NCBI GenBank assembly: GCA_948567375.1
Contig: OX419759.1
Location: 3,201,303-3,265,302, forward strand
Origin: Lunularia cruciata
Taxonomy: Eukaryota; Streptophyta; Marchantiopsida; Lunulariales; Lunulariaceae
DNA: 64,000 nt
Direction of reading: 5' to 3'
Below are positions 22,741-35,500 of this stretch, one piece after another (position 1 is the first letter of the stretch; every line of letters begins with the position of its first letter). The notes under the pieces were generated by a model. The model was not told the origin of the DNA, did not search any database, and saw nothing but the letters and a program-made list of their open reading frames with translations. The translations under genes were made by a program, and so were the position numbers.

Positions 22741-24481
22741 ATACGAAAGTTCTTACCAAATTACACTTGCGAATACCCAAGTGCATTTTCTCCTCGAAAA
22801 CAAAAACACTGGTGATCATGGTTGCATCTGAACTCACTCCAATATGCCTCCAATTTACCCCATAAGTTTCTCGTAATTCTTCACATTTCAGAATTACACA
22901 GTTTTAAGTCTGTTGCTAAACTTTTCAGTACGGAGATGTTGACCTTTCTCCCAACTTACCGCTTACCGGGCAAGAAGGTTTCGATGCTTGGTAGAAATCA
23001 AGAAGAAACTTTTACTCAGGCAAAGGCGATCTACATAGGACGACTGCAGCGGAATCCACGGTGGAATCGGAAGGTGGAACTGCGATTTGCAGATCGAAGG
23101 ATGGCGGAGCTGCCTTCTTAGAGGAGAAAAACGCGTAAAATATCAACGGAAAAGTTTTCACCTCCGCCGAAAGTAGCTCTAAATAGCCAGCTTTTCCCCG
23201 AGATCGGAAGGCGCAAACTCTCCCATTCGCGCGATAGCCGGACTGCCGTCGTAGGGACAGAAAAGTATCTCCCGGCTCCTCCCACTAGGAGCTTTGAAGG
23301 GCTGACTTGGCTGCACCTGATGGCAAGATATTCCGCATTACATCCACGTGGTGCGAAACTGGTTAAGTTCCTGCGATCTGGAGTAGGAACTTCCTTACTC
23401 GTTGCTTCATACTCGCTCCGTCTACCTTCACGCGGAATGAAGCTTCTCTATTGGCGGATGGAAAGATCCCCAACGGTCAGTCAGAGGATCTGACGGCCGC
23501 CAGACTAGGACGTGGAATATTGCGTAACTAACCCCAGGATGAAGTCTTGCAAATCCGGCACGTCTGCTGGCGAATCTAGCATGTAAAAGGAGGAAAAGGG
23601 GATGAGTCTGCACAGTAATTTTGCGAAACGTGCAATAGACGAGAGTGATTGAAGATCTGAAAGTCTGAAGGTTGTCTTTGCAAGTGGGACGAATTAGACG
23701 TCGATAAGATTTACAGTAGTTCTTCGCTCCGCACATCTAGATTTGGTTTTGGAATTGAGCTTTCTGAATTTTTGTTCCTCGCGATTGGGTTTGATAGTTG
23801 GAAAGGAACGATACCTGCAGCGAGAGAAGTTGGGAGCAGCTGAGGAGCCGGAGCAATTACTTAGCTTAGGGGAGGCGTTTGACATCGGGGAAAAGTGCGG
23901 GAGGCGTTGTGGATCATTTTCTGCATCTTCGTGGTTTGTTTAGAGCGAATTGTAGAACAGGAAAAGAGAAAGGACTTCATATTGAGGAATCTGATAAGGA
24001 GCTGTTGGAAGAGCTTCTGAGGACAGTCCGTGTTGGTGTGCTAAGAGAACACGGTACCACTGCTCAGAGTTTAGAGCTGTTTGGGGAAGGTGAACATTGA
24101 GGAAGGTGTCAAGAGGCTTCTTCTGCTGAGGCTTCGACGTCTTTGGTCTAGTCATCGGTGACAGCAGGAGGTTTATGGGTTGCTGTACCCGGTGCTAGAT
24201 GCAAGACCTGTGATTTCGCCTGTGCAATGCTCTCGGAATCGGGATCTTAAGTTGCAGATCGGAGATTTGAACTGGAGTGGTTACTGTTGTGGTTTGCTGT
24301 TCCTGTTGGTTCAAAGCTGCCGTAGTATACTCTGGAGGCTCTTTCGGAGTACAGAAATCATCATTCGGCAGAGCAAGTGAGATCGGCTTTTACTCCCAAG
24401 TTCAGATTAGGGGAATTATCTTGGTGCCTTTCAGGTGTAGCCGTCCGTGTGGGGGGTTCGAAGGGGTTAATTTACCCCAGG
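22741..24481 (+). promoter_or_regulatory. Upstream region and long leader of the carrier gene
   Basis: A more GC-rich stretch than the repeats to its left, with no coding frame of its own that I trust. Several short upstream ATG frames (for example 23,743-23,943 and 24,180-24,380) precede the chosen start at 24,482. If they are in the transcript they could lower translation of the main frame. The transcription start cannot be placed. Confidence 0.4.
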
Positions 24482-26915
24482 ATGATGGCGTCAGTGCTTC
24501 ATCCTCTTGGCCTCATAGGGAGGTTCAAGGAGAATAACATTGCAGTTGACAGGACGTATGGGACGAAGTTTCAGCCAATGGGTGATGTCCTGTTCGGTTC
24601 TCTTCCGGGAGAACTTGGGGTCAGTGGTCGACATGGGCCAGCGAGGATGATCTCCAAGAAGAAGTTAAGGAAGTTGAAAAGCTTCCACTTCACCTCCCGT
24701 GGACCAGACTATATGGACAGAGATGGACTTTGTGGTTGCGGAGGAAGACGTGAATACATGGGGAAGAGGCTCAGTGCAACAGAGTTCGGTGCTTCACATG
24801 GTAGAAGTTCGGACCGAAAGTGGACAGCAAGGATGGACATGAAGTCGCACTCTTCGGCAAGTGGTGAAACTTCGGAAAAGCATCGACAACCTAGCTTTCT
24901 GAAGTCCAAGTCCGGAAATTTAGTTCGCAGGTCTCAAAGAGGTTTGGCGTCATTACCATATGTTGATGGAAGACAGCATACCAGAGAGCGACAAAGCAAT
25001 CGCTTGTGGAATTCATGTCAGCGGAACCTAGTGACAGCTGCTGCTGTTGCAGGTCTTTCATTTTCTCTATGCTCTTCTGCTTTGGCAACTCCCCTTACCA
25101 ATGCATGGGGCAGCACTCCAGGATATTTACAGGAACACGTTGAGACTCAACTCATGCAGCAGCTTCAGGCTGAAATCAAAGCGCAAAAGAAGTGGCTGGA
25201 TGATATTGGTCAGCCAATGCGTCAGTGGTCGATAGACGATCGTGTGAAGGAGAAACTCTTTGTCGGTGGTGAAGGAAAGGCAGATACAAGGTTGGATGAG
25301 AGCGGTAAATCCGTGACGACTCACAAGATGGAGAGCGCTGTTGTCCCTCTGTTCAAACCGTCTGAGAAGGAGAGGATCAAAGCAGCTAAAAATGTTGGTG
25401 AAGAGAACTCTCAAGACAAACAATTATCCTCAAAGTCGAGCGCTGCAATCTTGTCCAGTCCTCCGGGGCTTGTCGCTGTGGCTTCTTTGCCACTAGGCTC
25501 GGTCGTCTCTGCAGCAAGAGGCGTAGCCTCCATTGAACGGACAGTTGTTGCGACCGCATTGAGTACTGCACCAGTTCCTGGTGTGGGTCTCATGACGAGG
25601 ATAATGATGCACCTCGGTGGAGGAGGAATTGCCGGGGCGTTGGGAGCTACTTTAGTCTACCCTCTTGATACCATCAAGACCAGAATGCAAGCTCAAAGAA
25701 CGGTAACCCTCCATCCCAGGGGCTATTCATGTTGCTATTTGTTTCTGTTAATTGCTTCTTGTGGGGAAGAGCAAGATAAGGGTTATGAGACGGTAGGGTT
25801 TCCTTTTTGGCCATGTCTTTCATGCAAGTATCATGAACTTTGACACTGCCACTTTATTAATCCAGAAGGATGGAGAGAAGCCACAATACAAAGATGAAGT
25901 CGACTGTTTGCGACAATTGGTAGCAGAAGGAGGCGTGGGGATACTGTATAGTGGTTTGGTCCCACAGCTGATTGGTATAGCTCCTGAGAAGGTAAGCGAG
26001 CTGATATTACAAGAAAGCCACATAAGTACAGTAGCTGTACTTTTCTAGACTCCATCATACACGTTTGATGTCTATCCATGGAGTCAGCTTGAAGGATCCT
26101 GCAGAGTTGTGGCTTTGAGCCATTTAAGCTGACAACTTTATTCTGTCCGGGTTGGTGCAGGCTATGAAACTCACAGTCAATGAAGTGCTGATGGAGATGC
26201 TAGAGAGTCAGATGCCAGGAGTTGGTGTAGTGCTCTTGGAACTCATTGCTGGTGGAGGAGGAGGTTTCTCTCAAGTGCTGTTTACGAACCCTATGGAGGC
26301 AGTGAAAGTGCGGTTACAGACACAATCTAAGGACTCCGAAGCGAGCATGTGGGAAATCGTCAAAGAACTTGGAATGCAGGGTTTGTATAATGGTTCACTG
26401 GTCACTATGGCACGTGACATACCCAGCACAGCCATTTTCTTTGCAGTCTACACGTTTATAATGCAAATCTACCCCGACCAGAATTTCTTGGCGGGATGCA
26501 TTGCCGCAGTTCCTGCAACGGTGTTAGTTACTCCAATGGATGTCATTAAAACCAGGCTGCAGGTGATTACACTGCTTCTGCTCCTTTCCAAGATAGTTTT
26601 TCAATGGTCTTTTTTTTAATACTTTCTAGGTATGGGAAGAAGCCTTTAGCAGAGTACTCAATGTCTTGTGGGTAGGGTCCTAGCTTTTCCTTGACTTGTC
26701 ACAGGTGGGTGCTGACTCAACACCTTTCTGTACTTTAGATGGAAAGAACTGAAGAGGAGGAACAATACGAAAATGCGTGGCAGTGCTTTTCGATGATCTT
26801 ACAGAAGGAAGGGCCAGGAGCACTATTCAAAGGCAGCCTTGCACGCGTTCTAAAAACTAGCCCTCAGTTTGGAATCACGCTCATGCTGTACGATATTTTA
26901 TGTCATTTTCATTAG
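24482..26915 (+). CDS. Mitochondrial carrier family protein, aspartate/glutamate-carrier-like, with long N-terminal extension
   Basis: Exons by GT/AG sites and frame: 24,482-25,702, 25,866-25,991, 26,161-26,562 and 26,739-26,915, all phase 0, giving 641 residues. The carrier domain occupies about residues 377-641. It has the three signature motifs PLDTIK, PMEAVK and PMDVIK, plus LVPQLIGIAPEKAMKLTVNE, RDIPSTAIFF and SPQFGITLMLYD, which are close to the aspartate/glutamate carriers (SLC25A12/13 type). Members of this family exchange metabolites across the inner mitochondrial membrane. The roughly 370-residue N-terminus has no EF-hands that I can see. It is basic and holds a hydrophobic stretch at about residues 183-205. 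The frame is open upstream of 24,482 only from a GTG, so the first ATG of the ATGATG pair was chosen. Substrate and organelle are inferred. Another carrier subfamily is possible. Confidence 0.85.
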
Positions 26916-28369
26916 TTCGCATTCATTCACTATTTCAGGGTTGTTCATCCGCTCCTTCCGAATTTTAAAGAAAAGAGCCGAGATGGAAAACCAGCACACA
27001 GTACATGTTGCTCCTGTTACTTGTCTACTGTATATAGCTAAGACAGGAGCATTTGTATCATTTTCATGAAACTGTAAATGTAAATTAGTGTCCCTTCCAT
27101 TCCGGGGACTGACTTTATACCCACGAGGAGAGAAGATTATCGTTGTAATCAAATTGATGGCAAAGTCCATCAATGAGAATTTGATCATGTTTATGGCGTT
27201 TAAACGATTGTTGGTTGAAGGTGAATCATCTATGAACCTTGCAACTTCTGTAGCAAAAACAAGAGCCGAGAGGGGTTCTTCTGTACCATGCGTTACACCG
27301 ATTTTATAAAGCATAAGCCCAGACTCGGACGATGACTTCTTTGCATTTAATTTTGCTTTCAAGAACTGGATTTCTAGGTCTTACACTACACTGAGTATGA
27401 TGGTACGACTGCAGCATTTAGAGGTCTATCTGTTTCATCCACTTCAACATCTGAACCCTCTTACAGTAAAATATCCTCAAAAGGTTGTCAGGAATTCTTC
27501 CAACTAGATTGGCCTTGTCTTCAAATCCAATATCTCCAAGAAGTCTGCTTCCTCCTACAAGCTACAGTGAAGTCACCTGTCACATCATTCTGAATCTTGC
27601 GTAAGTCCGCTATAGCGGCGATAGTTCTCAGTCTTCCATTTGGGCAGGCAAGAACACCCAAGTATATAATCTAAGTACGCAGGTTCTCTAATTTCGAAGA
27701 TCCTTGCCACCAATAACGTATGATACGCGGGTTGATTGTAACACTGTCGCTGATACTCGGTTTTGTGTCACTCACGTCAAAACTTCCAACTTCCTTGGAG
27801 GTATCCTACTAATTTGGGCCAGTATTAAGATACCAATTTCCTGCGTACTATCTAAGCGTACACAGCTCATATGGAAAAGTACTCTTTCTGAAAGACGGGA
27901 TAACAAGGCCAAAAGTGACAGCATTTCCTTCACAAAAATATCAGATATATTTCTGACCGAATTTCCCGAAAGTATGATCGATGGAGACAAACCTTTGATT
28001 GTAGACCACGTTGAGCAAAATCAACATTTTCTGGCATCTCCTTTAACGCTTGGACCCGCAGTGGGTCACTGCAACAATGCACCACTGACCGCACCCACTT
28101 CTGCAACCATCTTGGCGACCTCGTCTATGAGTGTTGTCTTTGGTGGGCTTTAATCTATAAAGCAAAGCTTTAGGGCTCAGTTTGACGTTAGTATCCCCTC
28201 TCGGGCAGGTCGGTTCTTGGGAACAGACAAACAACCTGCCTTTTCCTTCTTTTGGTAAGAGAAACAAAAAGAATTTTAGTGGCCAATTAAAGAAAATTAT
28301 TAGTGTGAAATCATTATCATAAAATTTGGCATATCGAACAAAGACTGCTAAAGTGGAATAGGGTTAAAT
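26916..28369. other. 3' flank of the carrier gene and intergenic sequence
   Basis: The first few hundred bases probably include the carrier 3' UTR. From 27,400 to 28,260 there are several open stretches on both strands, including a plus frame at 27,704-28,153, but none matches a family I know and none has convincing splice sites. I do not call a gene here. Confidence 0.35.
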
Positions 28370-28600
28370 AGGACGAGGTTATCCAATCGATGGTAGAAAT
28401 TTCCCTGAAATTCATGCAAAAATTAACACAAAAATGTGACTTTATGACACAGGTTTACCTAATCGATTATAGAATTTCTATGAAATTAATATAAAATTTA
28501 GCACAGAAAAATTTTAATGCATGGAACGAGGTTATCAAATCGATACTCGAAATACCCATGAATTTAACATACAAAATAACACAGGAGTGTGATTAGTTAG
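28370..28600. repeat. Degenerate tandem repeat, three units of about 77 bp
   Basis: The motif GAGGTTATCCAATCGAT and its variants start near 28,373, 28,452 and 28,528. Each is followed by an AAATTTC-like stretch, TGAAATT and AACACA. The spacing is 76-79 bp. The units are strongly diverged. Confidence 0.5.
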
Positions 28601-30440
28601 GGAAATAAACTAGAAATATTGTAACATTTTACTCGTTAGACACTAGATGAAATTTTAGAACTACATATGATTGACCAAATTGCTATAGAATCCACATAAA
28701 TCTATCCACCACGCTTGAAATTATCTTTCCATTAATGGTTTTAGTTTGGGAAATAGGTATAATTTGCTTCTTCTCCAAATACCATTCTTTGTGGTTGAGC
28801 ATGAGACTCCAATGCTGAGTAAAATGCGCAGTATGTTCTTGGATCAAAGCCATTCATTATATTCATTTACCATTTATATCACTATCAAAGTAAGGACGAA
28901 CGAATCCCTTGTCTAACTATAAAAACACAAGTCTATATCTGAAATAAGTGACTAACGGTTTATTTGTCATGATGATAAACTGAAATTTGACTTAAATGAG
29001 ATACTACTATTTGATGAATATAATACTTACTTATAAATGATTTGGAGGTATTGTTCATAAAGACCATAGACTCCATCCATTACATTCTTGCTCTTATACT
29101 AATATAGAAGGTACGAAAACCATACAACAATTATTAAAGAAGACAAGAAGAAAATAGATTGAACAAGAATCCAAGAGAACAAGTAATGAGTAGAGGAGAA
29201 AAAGATTTACCAAAAGCTCAATACAGTAAACTCCAAATGTCAAATGTCAAAGACCCTATTATGTATACTAGAGGTGGATACAAGCTTACTCCCCATCAAA
29301 GTCAGCACCGAACTTATTGGCTAAGTTCTGTTCTTGGCCAAATAACTTCGTAATCAACTTATATCCTAATAAAGTTACTTCTTAACCAAGTTATTGAATC
29401 CTATGAAGATTCCTCTATACTTTATATTACGAGGAAGTTCCTTGAGTACTTTGCTAATCTTCTCAATTTCTTGGAAGATTCTTATGTAGTTTTTGGACAT
29501 GTCTTCATAATTTGTCCTAAATAGTTTATGGAAATATTTGATATATCTTTAATAATTTATATGTTGAAATTCTACTAATCATCTAATAAATTTATCAAAG
29601 TATTCCTTGATTGATTTGATTTTGGTTTCAACCTCCTCATTTGAAATTGGCGGCATTGATGGCTAACAAGAATGAAACAAAATTTTATCTACTAGTTGAT
29701 TCTTGCTTGAAAAAATAAACCAATGTAACAACATTTTTACGCTTATTTACACTATTCTATATTTATAGATACCAAGAGACGAGTAGAATCAAGGTTAAGA
29801 GGTTCTTACATTGGTGTTATGAGTACTCGCCTTCCCATCCACGAATTGAATTATTTTACCTTAAAGTTCCACTAAATGATAAGTTAGTTGTTGTTCTTTA
29901 CAGGTGGCTGAAGTTAGAAGATAGGTCGTGGTGGAATAACCAAAATAATATTATTATTTAGGTTATAGTAAAATACTTTCAGTAGTATTTACATAATTAA
30001 TTAACAAACGTAATTTACTCCCGACAGCTGCTATTCCTCGAACCAAGTTGGAGTCAAATTGTCCTTTTACTTTAAGAGAGTGTTGTTCTTCTTGGCTAAG
30101 TTGACAGAAGGCCTAAATTTACTCTAACCTGCGGCTGTTTACATGGGCCTTAAACAAGTTTATACGGCACTTAAACAAGATGCTTTTGTTGGCTCATGTG
30201 ACTTGGCATCACACGTATCTTATGAGATGCTTAGAGTTATAAGATTTATATGATAGAATTTACTCTCACTCAAATACTCAAGGAAATCAGAGCAGAAGAT
30301 ATTCGAGTTGTTTCCCTCAAACTGAACATTGATAAAGAAAGCGAAGGCTGGATTTTTATGGAAAGCGTGGATAGATTGAGCTATAAGAAGGAATTTTGCT
30401 CACTCGAAAACCGACACTGCTAGAAAAAGTATGAAAGCGA
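28601..30440. other. AT-rich intergenic sequence
   Basis: No gene, RNA or intact repeat was recognised. The stretch is AT-rich, with many short runs and no frame longer than about 65 codons. Confidence 0.4.
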
Positions 30441-32524
30441 GGGAAAGCAGCATTGCCGACACTACCGGGCTTTAGCCCGCAACGGCAACGTGGTTATCGT
30501 TGTGGACTAACGTGGTGGAAAGAAGCTGTCAATACTACTGTGAATCAGTCAATCGCGGCCGTGGTGAGCAACGACGGTTGACAGCCGCCAATTTCACCGT
30601 CCTTGTCGTTCCCTCATCAAAGCTGGAGGATCGACCGGCCCAGCCGTTACCCCGTTCGATACATACATACTGTGCTCATATCGTTACAAATGCTGAACGA
30701 TTCCCACGTCCCGTTCCAGAACATCTGCGTCTTCTGCTTTTGACAATCTACCGTCGATCCACGTCCTTCGATCTCCCCGATAAATCATACTGGACGATCA
30801 TAATTCTGTAACTGCAGGTTTATGTGTCTAGATGTGAAGAAAAGCTTGTTAAGGAACCTGGTAAGTGGTCATGGCGTCGAAGCTGTATCAATGAAATGCT
30901 GCAGTAATGCTCTGCTATGAGGCGTGTGTTAATAACTAGGGAGTGGACTAGGATCATGTGGAGGAAGCTCAGAAATGTCTTCGCCGGAGACACTTGTGCT
31001 GATTGTATGTGTGCTATTTGCTTTCAACCGAATTGTGTTAATCGAGGTCGAGATTCTGTTTCCTTTTGTCTTCTGTGGACCGTTAACATTGTAAAGATTC
31101 CCTACTCGTGCATTAATGAGAGTGAGCCTATGTTCTCCTGTTCCAGAGGGTGGATTTTTGGACGGAGCCATGTAAAGTGGCGGTCAACTGTGTGATATAA
31201 CAGTTTATTATCATCACTGTGTCATGGAAAGGAGCCGAACGCAACTTCCACTAAGAGACAGGAGGGTGAAGGAAGAGCGTTTGGTGTTTCCACTGGCGAA
31301 AATTGGCGGAAATAGAACACGTGAGGTTTAGCAGAGCTCCCCTGGACAATTATGATGTTTCTTGCGTGCAATGACCGTGCGACAGATAGCTTCTGCTGCA
31401 GCATGTTGTAGCATTTTTGAGACGTGCTGATAACGAGCAGCGTCGGAGTAAATTATAATTGCCACTTTTGAAGCACGGTCTTTTAGCATTCGAGATCATT
31501 TGACTGGCGTTGATATTTTGTCTCTATTAAGCGGGAAAATTAAGAGTTGAGAAGCGGACTTTGAATTGGACGGAATATGCAAATGGTCATGGTCAGGCTA
31601 CATTCTGTTTTGATGCCTAGGCTTTTTTTTGCTGGCGGCGCTGCTTTGTGTGATAGCGATATCCTTTTGTGCGCCTTGCAGGCATGACCCCTTAGCGACT
31701 TCAGATGTTTTGGAGTTTGAAAGTGGTACATAGCCAGCGAATTAATTGAATGGGCTTTCGAGCTTTGAGAACTGTTTCTGACAGTTTGTCATGATTTTGG
31801 AGCTCGGAGATCACAAATTCTCAAGGACGATGGGATTGCGTCATGATCAGCAAGATGATGCTTTCACACTCTCACAGAATGCGACGGGGCATGTATTTCA
31901 GGAGCGTTTGCACACAAAGTGCATGCACGATAATGTTCATCAGTCGATCTATGTCGATCCGGTTGGTTACATTCCTGAATTCCGCGTGCTTTGTGCTCTG
32001 TGTTCTGTCTGTCGCCTTGTTTTTAAGATGTGTAAGGGAAGAGCTCGTCAGTCGCATTCCGCTGATTAGAGAAGCTTCTTATTGTTCTACTAGTTCTCTG
32101 AGGGAACGGTGGGCCGAGTGCTTCCAAGCACGCAGTTCGAAGGAGTCGCTCTTTCTCACTAAAGTAACACCCCGCAATCCAGTGCTGGATGTCCAGAATC
32201 TATAATTTGTAACTGTTCCGGCGATGGTTGTGAAGGAAAGTAAAAGGGATGAAATCCATGGACTGAACTCAGATAGAGGCTGCCGACCTGAGTTAGTAAG
32301 CAGAATGATTCTGGATTGTCCTTGAATTCATTGTTCTTGGATGAAATTAAGACCGAGAATCAGATATTCTTTAGTTCTGGACAGAATTGGAGAAGATTTA
32401 AACTTGTTATGACAAATGGAGAAGTACTGTATCTCAAAAGTCTTGCGTATCTGCAAGACAAAAACCTTTTGGTATTTGTTTCCTAGACGAGAAAGGAAGA
32501 ACCTTCCTAACTGTTTCAGGGCAG
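30441..32524 (+). promoter_or_regulatory. Upstream region of the SAMHD1-like gene
   Basis: A GC-richer island at 30,460-30,800 could be the promoter or first untranslated exon. It contains the perfect hairpin CGGGCTTTAGCCCG at 30,466-30,479. Between 31,000 and 32,500 no coding exon is certain. A candidate start ATG lies at 32,224; joined after 16 nt to the exon at 32,525 it keeps frame, but this is only one of several options. Confidence 0.35.
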
Positions 32525-35500
32525 GAATAGCCAAATCGCAATCAGTTCATGGGACGGCACACCTTCCACAAGTCGGAAAGTCTCAGAATTTTGCCTCGTC
32601 GTCTCTGCAATAGGTAGGAATTGTGTTCTAGGTCATGTCTTATAAACTATAGACTGAATGACCGTTTGGAAATTGCAGTTAAGCCTGCGATTTGTGGACA
32701 CGGAGCAGTTCCAGAGGTTAGTACAAGGCTCGCTTTAGCTGCTTGTTAGATTGGAGTTAGGCCAAGCAACACTCAACACTCATTCAACATGTTCCTGAAT
32801 AGCTTCTCAGTTGCTTTCCCGCGACCATATGGTCTAACATTTGGTTCTGGTTGGTTTGTGCCCATTTTGGCACGTGCAGATTACGCGATGTGAGGCAACT
32901 AGGTGAGAGCCTTCGGAACTTGGGATATTGAATAATTGTTTTCTAGGTGTTCGTCATGCAGATTATTGCAATTTGCGTCCTGTTTAATAAGCAATGATCA
33001 TTCCTCCTTTCTAAACGTAAGGATGGATATTTCTTTATATTGCTTTGAATGTCCCAAGTATTCAAGCAGTGAGGTTGCTTCCAGGAATTGCGACTGTTAT
33101 ATTTACTGTGTGTGTATGGAAATAGGTCTATGTCACATGGTGTTCCCAGGAGGAGTGCACACGAGATTTGAACACTCACTTGGGACTTACTATTTAGCGG
33201 ATCAAGCTGTCAACCGGATCAAGAATTTTCAAGTAAAGCCTTATCTGTCGGATATTATTCATGTTAAGCTGTTTTTGCATTTGAGATCTAACAATGGTTA
33301 CTTGAAGCCAGGCGTGAAATTTCTGCACAGAGGTCGGTTTAGAGTTTTGAGGCAGAACGTGTTCTCGGATCAAAACTGGACCTACTTCATCCAGTCACCA
33401 GGAACATTTGAGGCGTCATTAGAATCTATTTAATAACCTATAATTTTAAGTGGTTCTGTGTACTAGGGTGATGAGCTTGGGATCGATCGTTCGGATGTTA
33501 AGGCCGTCAAACTAGCAGGTCTGAATTCAACCGAGCAGTATATCTACAGCATTATGAATTTTCATTAGGACTTAAACACCTAACTGATTTAGGTGGGTAC
33601 ACAACCCACCACTTCGCTTTAGTGTCTTCAGATCCACATGTGAGTTTCGTGGCCTTGTAAGTGATTCATGACCGTTTGCTAGAGCGATTTCTAAACTTGG
33701 TTGCTGACGCTGGGAATGTGGTATACAGGGCTTCTGCATGACATAGGCCATGGGCCTTTCAGTCACGTTTTTGACGAGTTCCTTCCGAAGATTTTGCCGG
33801 GTGCAAAATGGTCAGTTCGTCTATTCACATCGTTCACAACGTTATCCAAGTTAGCATTCTTTGAGTCCAGTTTTGACTTCCACGATCCCCGAATAGGCTC
33901 GGGTGAGTAAGTGCGGGAAGGAGCACGTTTATATGACTAAGAAAACTGATAAACGCAGGAGTCACGAGCAGATGTCAGCTGACATGATAGAGTTCATGGT
34001 CGACCTTCACCATATTGACATAGATGCGGGCGACTTGAGAAGAGTCAAGGTGAGATACAGTTAACATTACTATCAAAGTTGCACATGATTGAGCAGAGAT
34101 ATGGGCTACATGTTGTCGAATTTGGTTGACTGATGGCGTACTTGTGTTCAACTGCGCAATTTGTTAAGGCGCAAGGGTTGGATCTCTATAGAGATCCATC
34201 GCAGCACTATTTACCAGCAGAGAAAGGATGCATGTTTACTGCATGTTCTCTATGACGAAGAAGAAGTTTGCGTGTCTCCGTAAGACCCTCATATGCGTGG
34301 ACCATATCTTTTCTTGCCAGGAAATGGTACTTGCGAGCTCTGTTCCTGTGAACTCCCAGGTAAGCAATACTTTTCTCTCGTGTAGTCTTAGCTGCAAGAT
34401 GTGCTTGGCCGATAAGAGGAAGCTAATATCCTATGAACGTCTTGCTACGATTTTCAACGTAGACCTTAGACTTTAGGAGTAAAGACTTAAAGAGCTGACA
34501 ATTGTCGCCTATGTCACTTTTAGCTACTTACAAGTTACATGTTCTAATCGTTTGTCGAAGTCCTGGTGTTGCACTGATCTCCTCCTTTAATTGCAGTCAA
34601 GTAAGGAGAAGCGTTTCCTTTATGATATAGTGGCAAACGGACGCAATGGTATAGACGTGGACAAGTAAGGTGCCTTATCTAAATGTGGAAAAGTATCCCA
34701 TTCCAAGAGGAATAATCTGCTCGCGTAAGCAATTATTGTATAGAATTGGATTTGAAGTGTCTAGTTTCTTGGTGTAAGTTCAGGTTGATGTGTTGAGTGG
34801 TTGTCCCCGTGCTTCTTTACTAATGTCTTCATGATCATTTTTGAGCAGGAAACGTATGCCATGGTTCAGCTCTAGTGATACAAATACAGATAGACATACC
34901 AGTGTCCTGCGTAGGGCTAGATTATCTTATGAATGTGAAATGTCTCCTGCACTGATTCACAAGTAGCAACTGTGACAATTTACACAGATTTGACTACATT
35001 GAAAGAGACACTCGAGCTTGTGGCATTGGCAACAGCTTCAATTACTCCAGGCTAATGGAGAACATGAGAGTGATTGATGATGAAATCTGCTATACAGCAA
35101 AACAAGGTTGGCTTTTATCTGAAGTTTCTACGCTGAATAAAATGCTAAAGTTTACCGAACAAATCTCAAGTTACTGCGATGGCTAGAAATGCACATCACA
35201 AACCTTGTTCTACTCTGCTTTGCTTGACTGAAACTTTATTACTCCTCCATGTTTATCTACCAGTTTACAGGATAGTCTACAGTGTAGGCGAGTTGCTGCA
35301 CTAAGAGCTTGCTATGGCGGACTCTGAAGTTATCTCGTGGTCTTTTATCTGGTTCTGTATGTGGGCTGGTGCAGCGAGAAATGTGTACAACCTGTTTCAA
35401 ACTCGAGCAGATCTGCATAGGACTGTCTACACTCACCCGAAAGTCAAGGTAACTGTTGACATGCATTGTGGAATTAATGAGTCCACCTTCAGATCAAAAG

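Noticed and set aside
25127..25593. Minus-strand frames of 60-98 codons opposite carrier exon 1
   Set aside because: Shadow frames of the plus-strand gene with no domain.
27400..28267. Possible minus-strand gene: NGRLRTIAAIADLRKIQND near 27,600 is reminiscent of an ATP synthase OSCP block, and DPLRVQALKEMPENVDFAQ lies near 28,050
   Set aside because: The similarity covers only a few residues, there is no consistent set of splice sites, and stops surround both pieces. Not enough to call even a relic.
32936..33433. 165-codon plus frame read as a separate protein
   Set aside because: It is intron sequence plus the exon 33,126-33,232 of the SAMHD1-like gene read through both splice sites.
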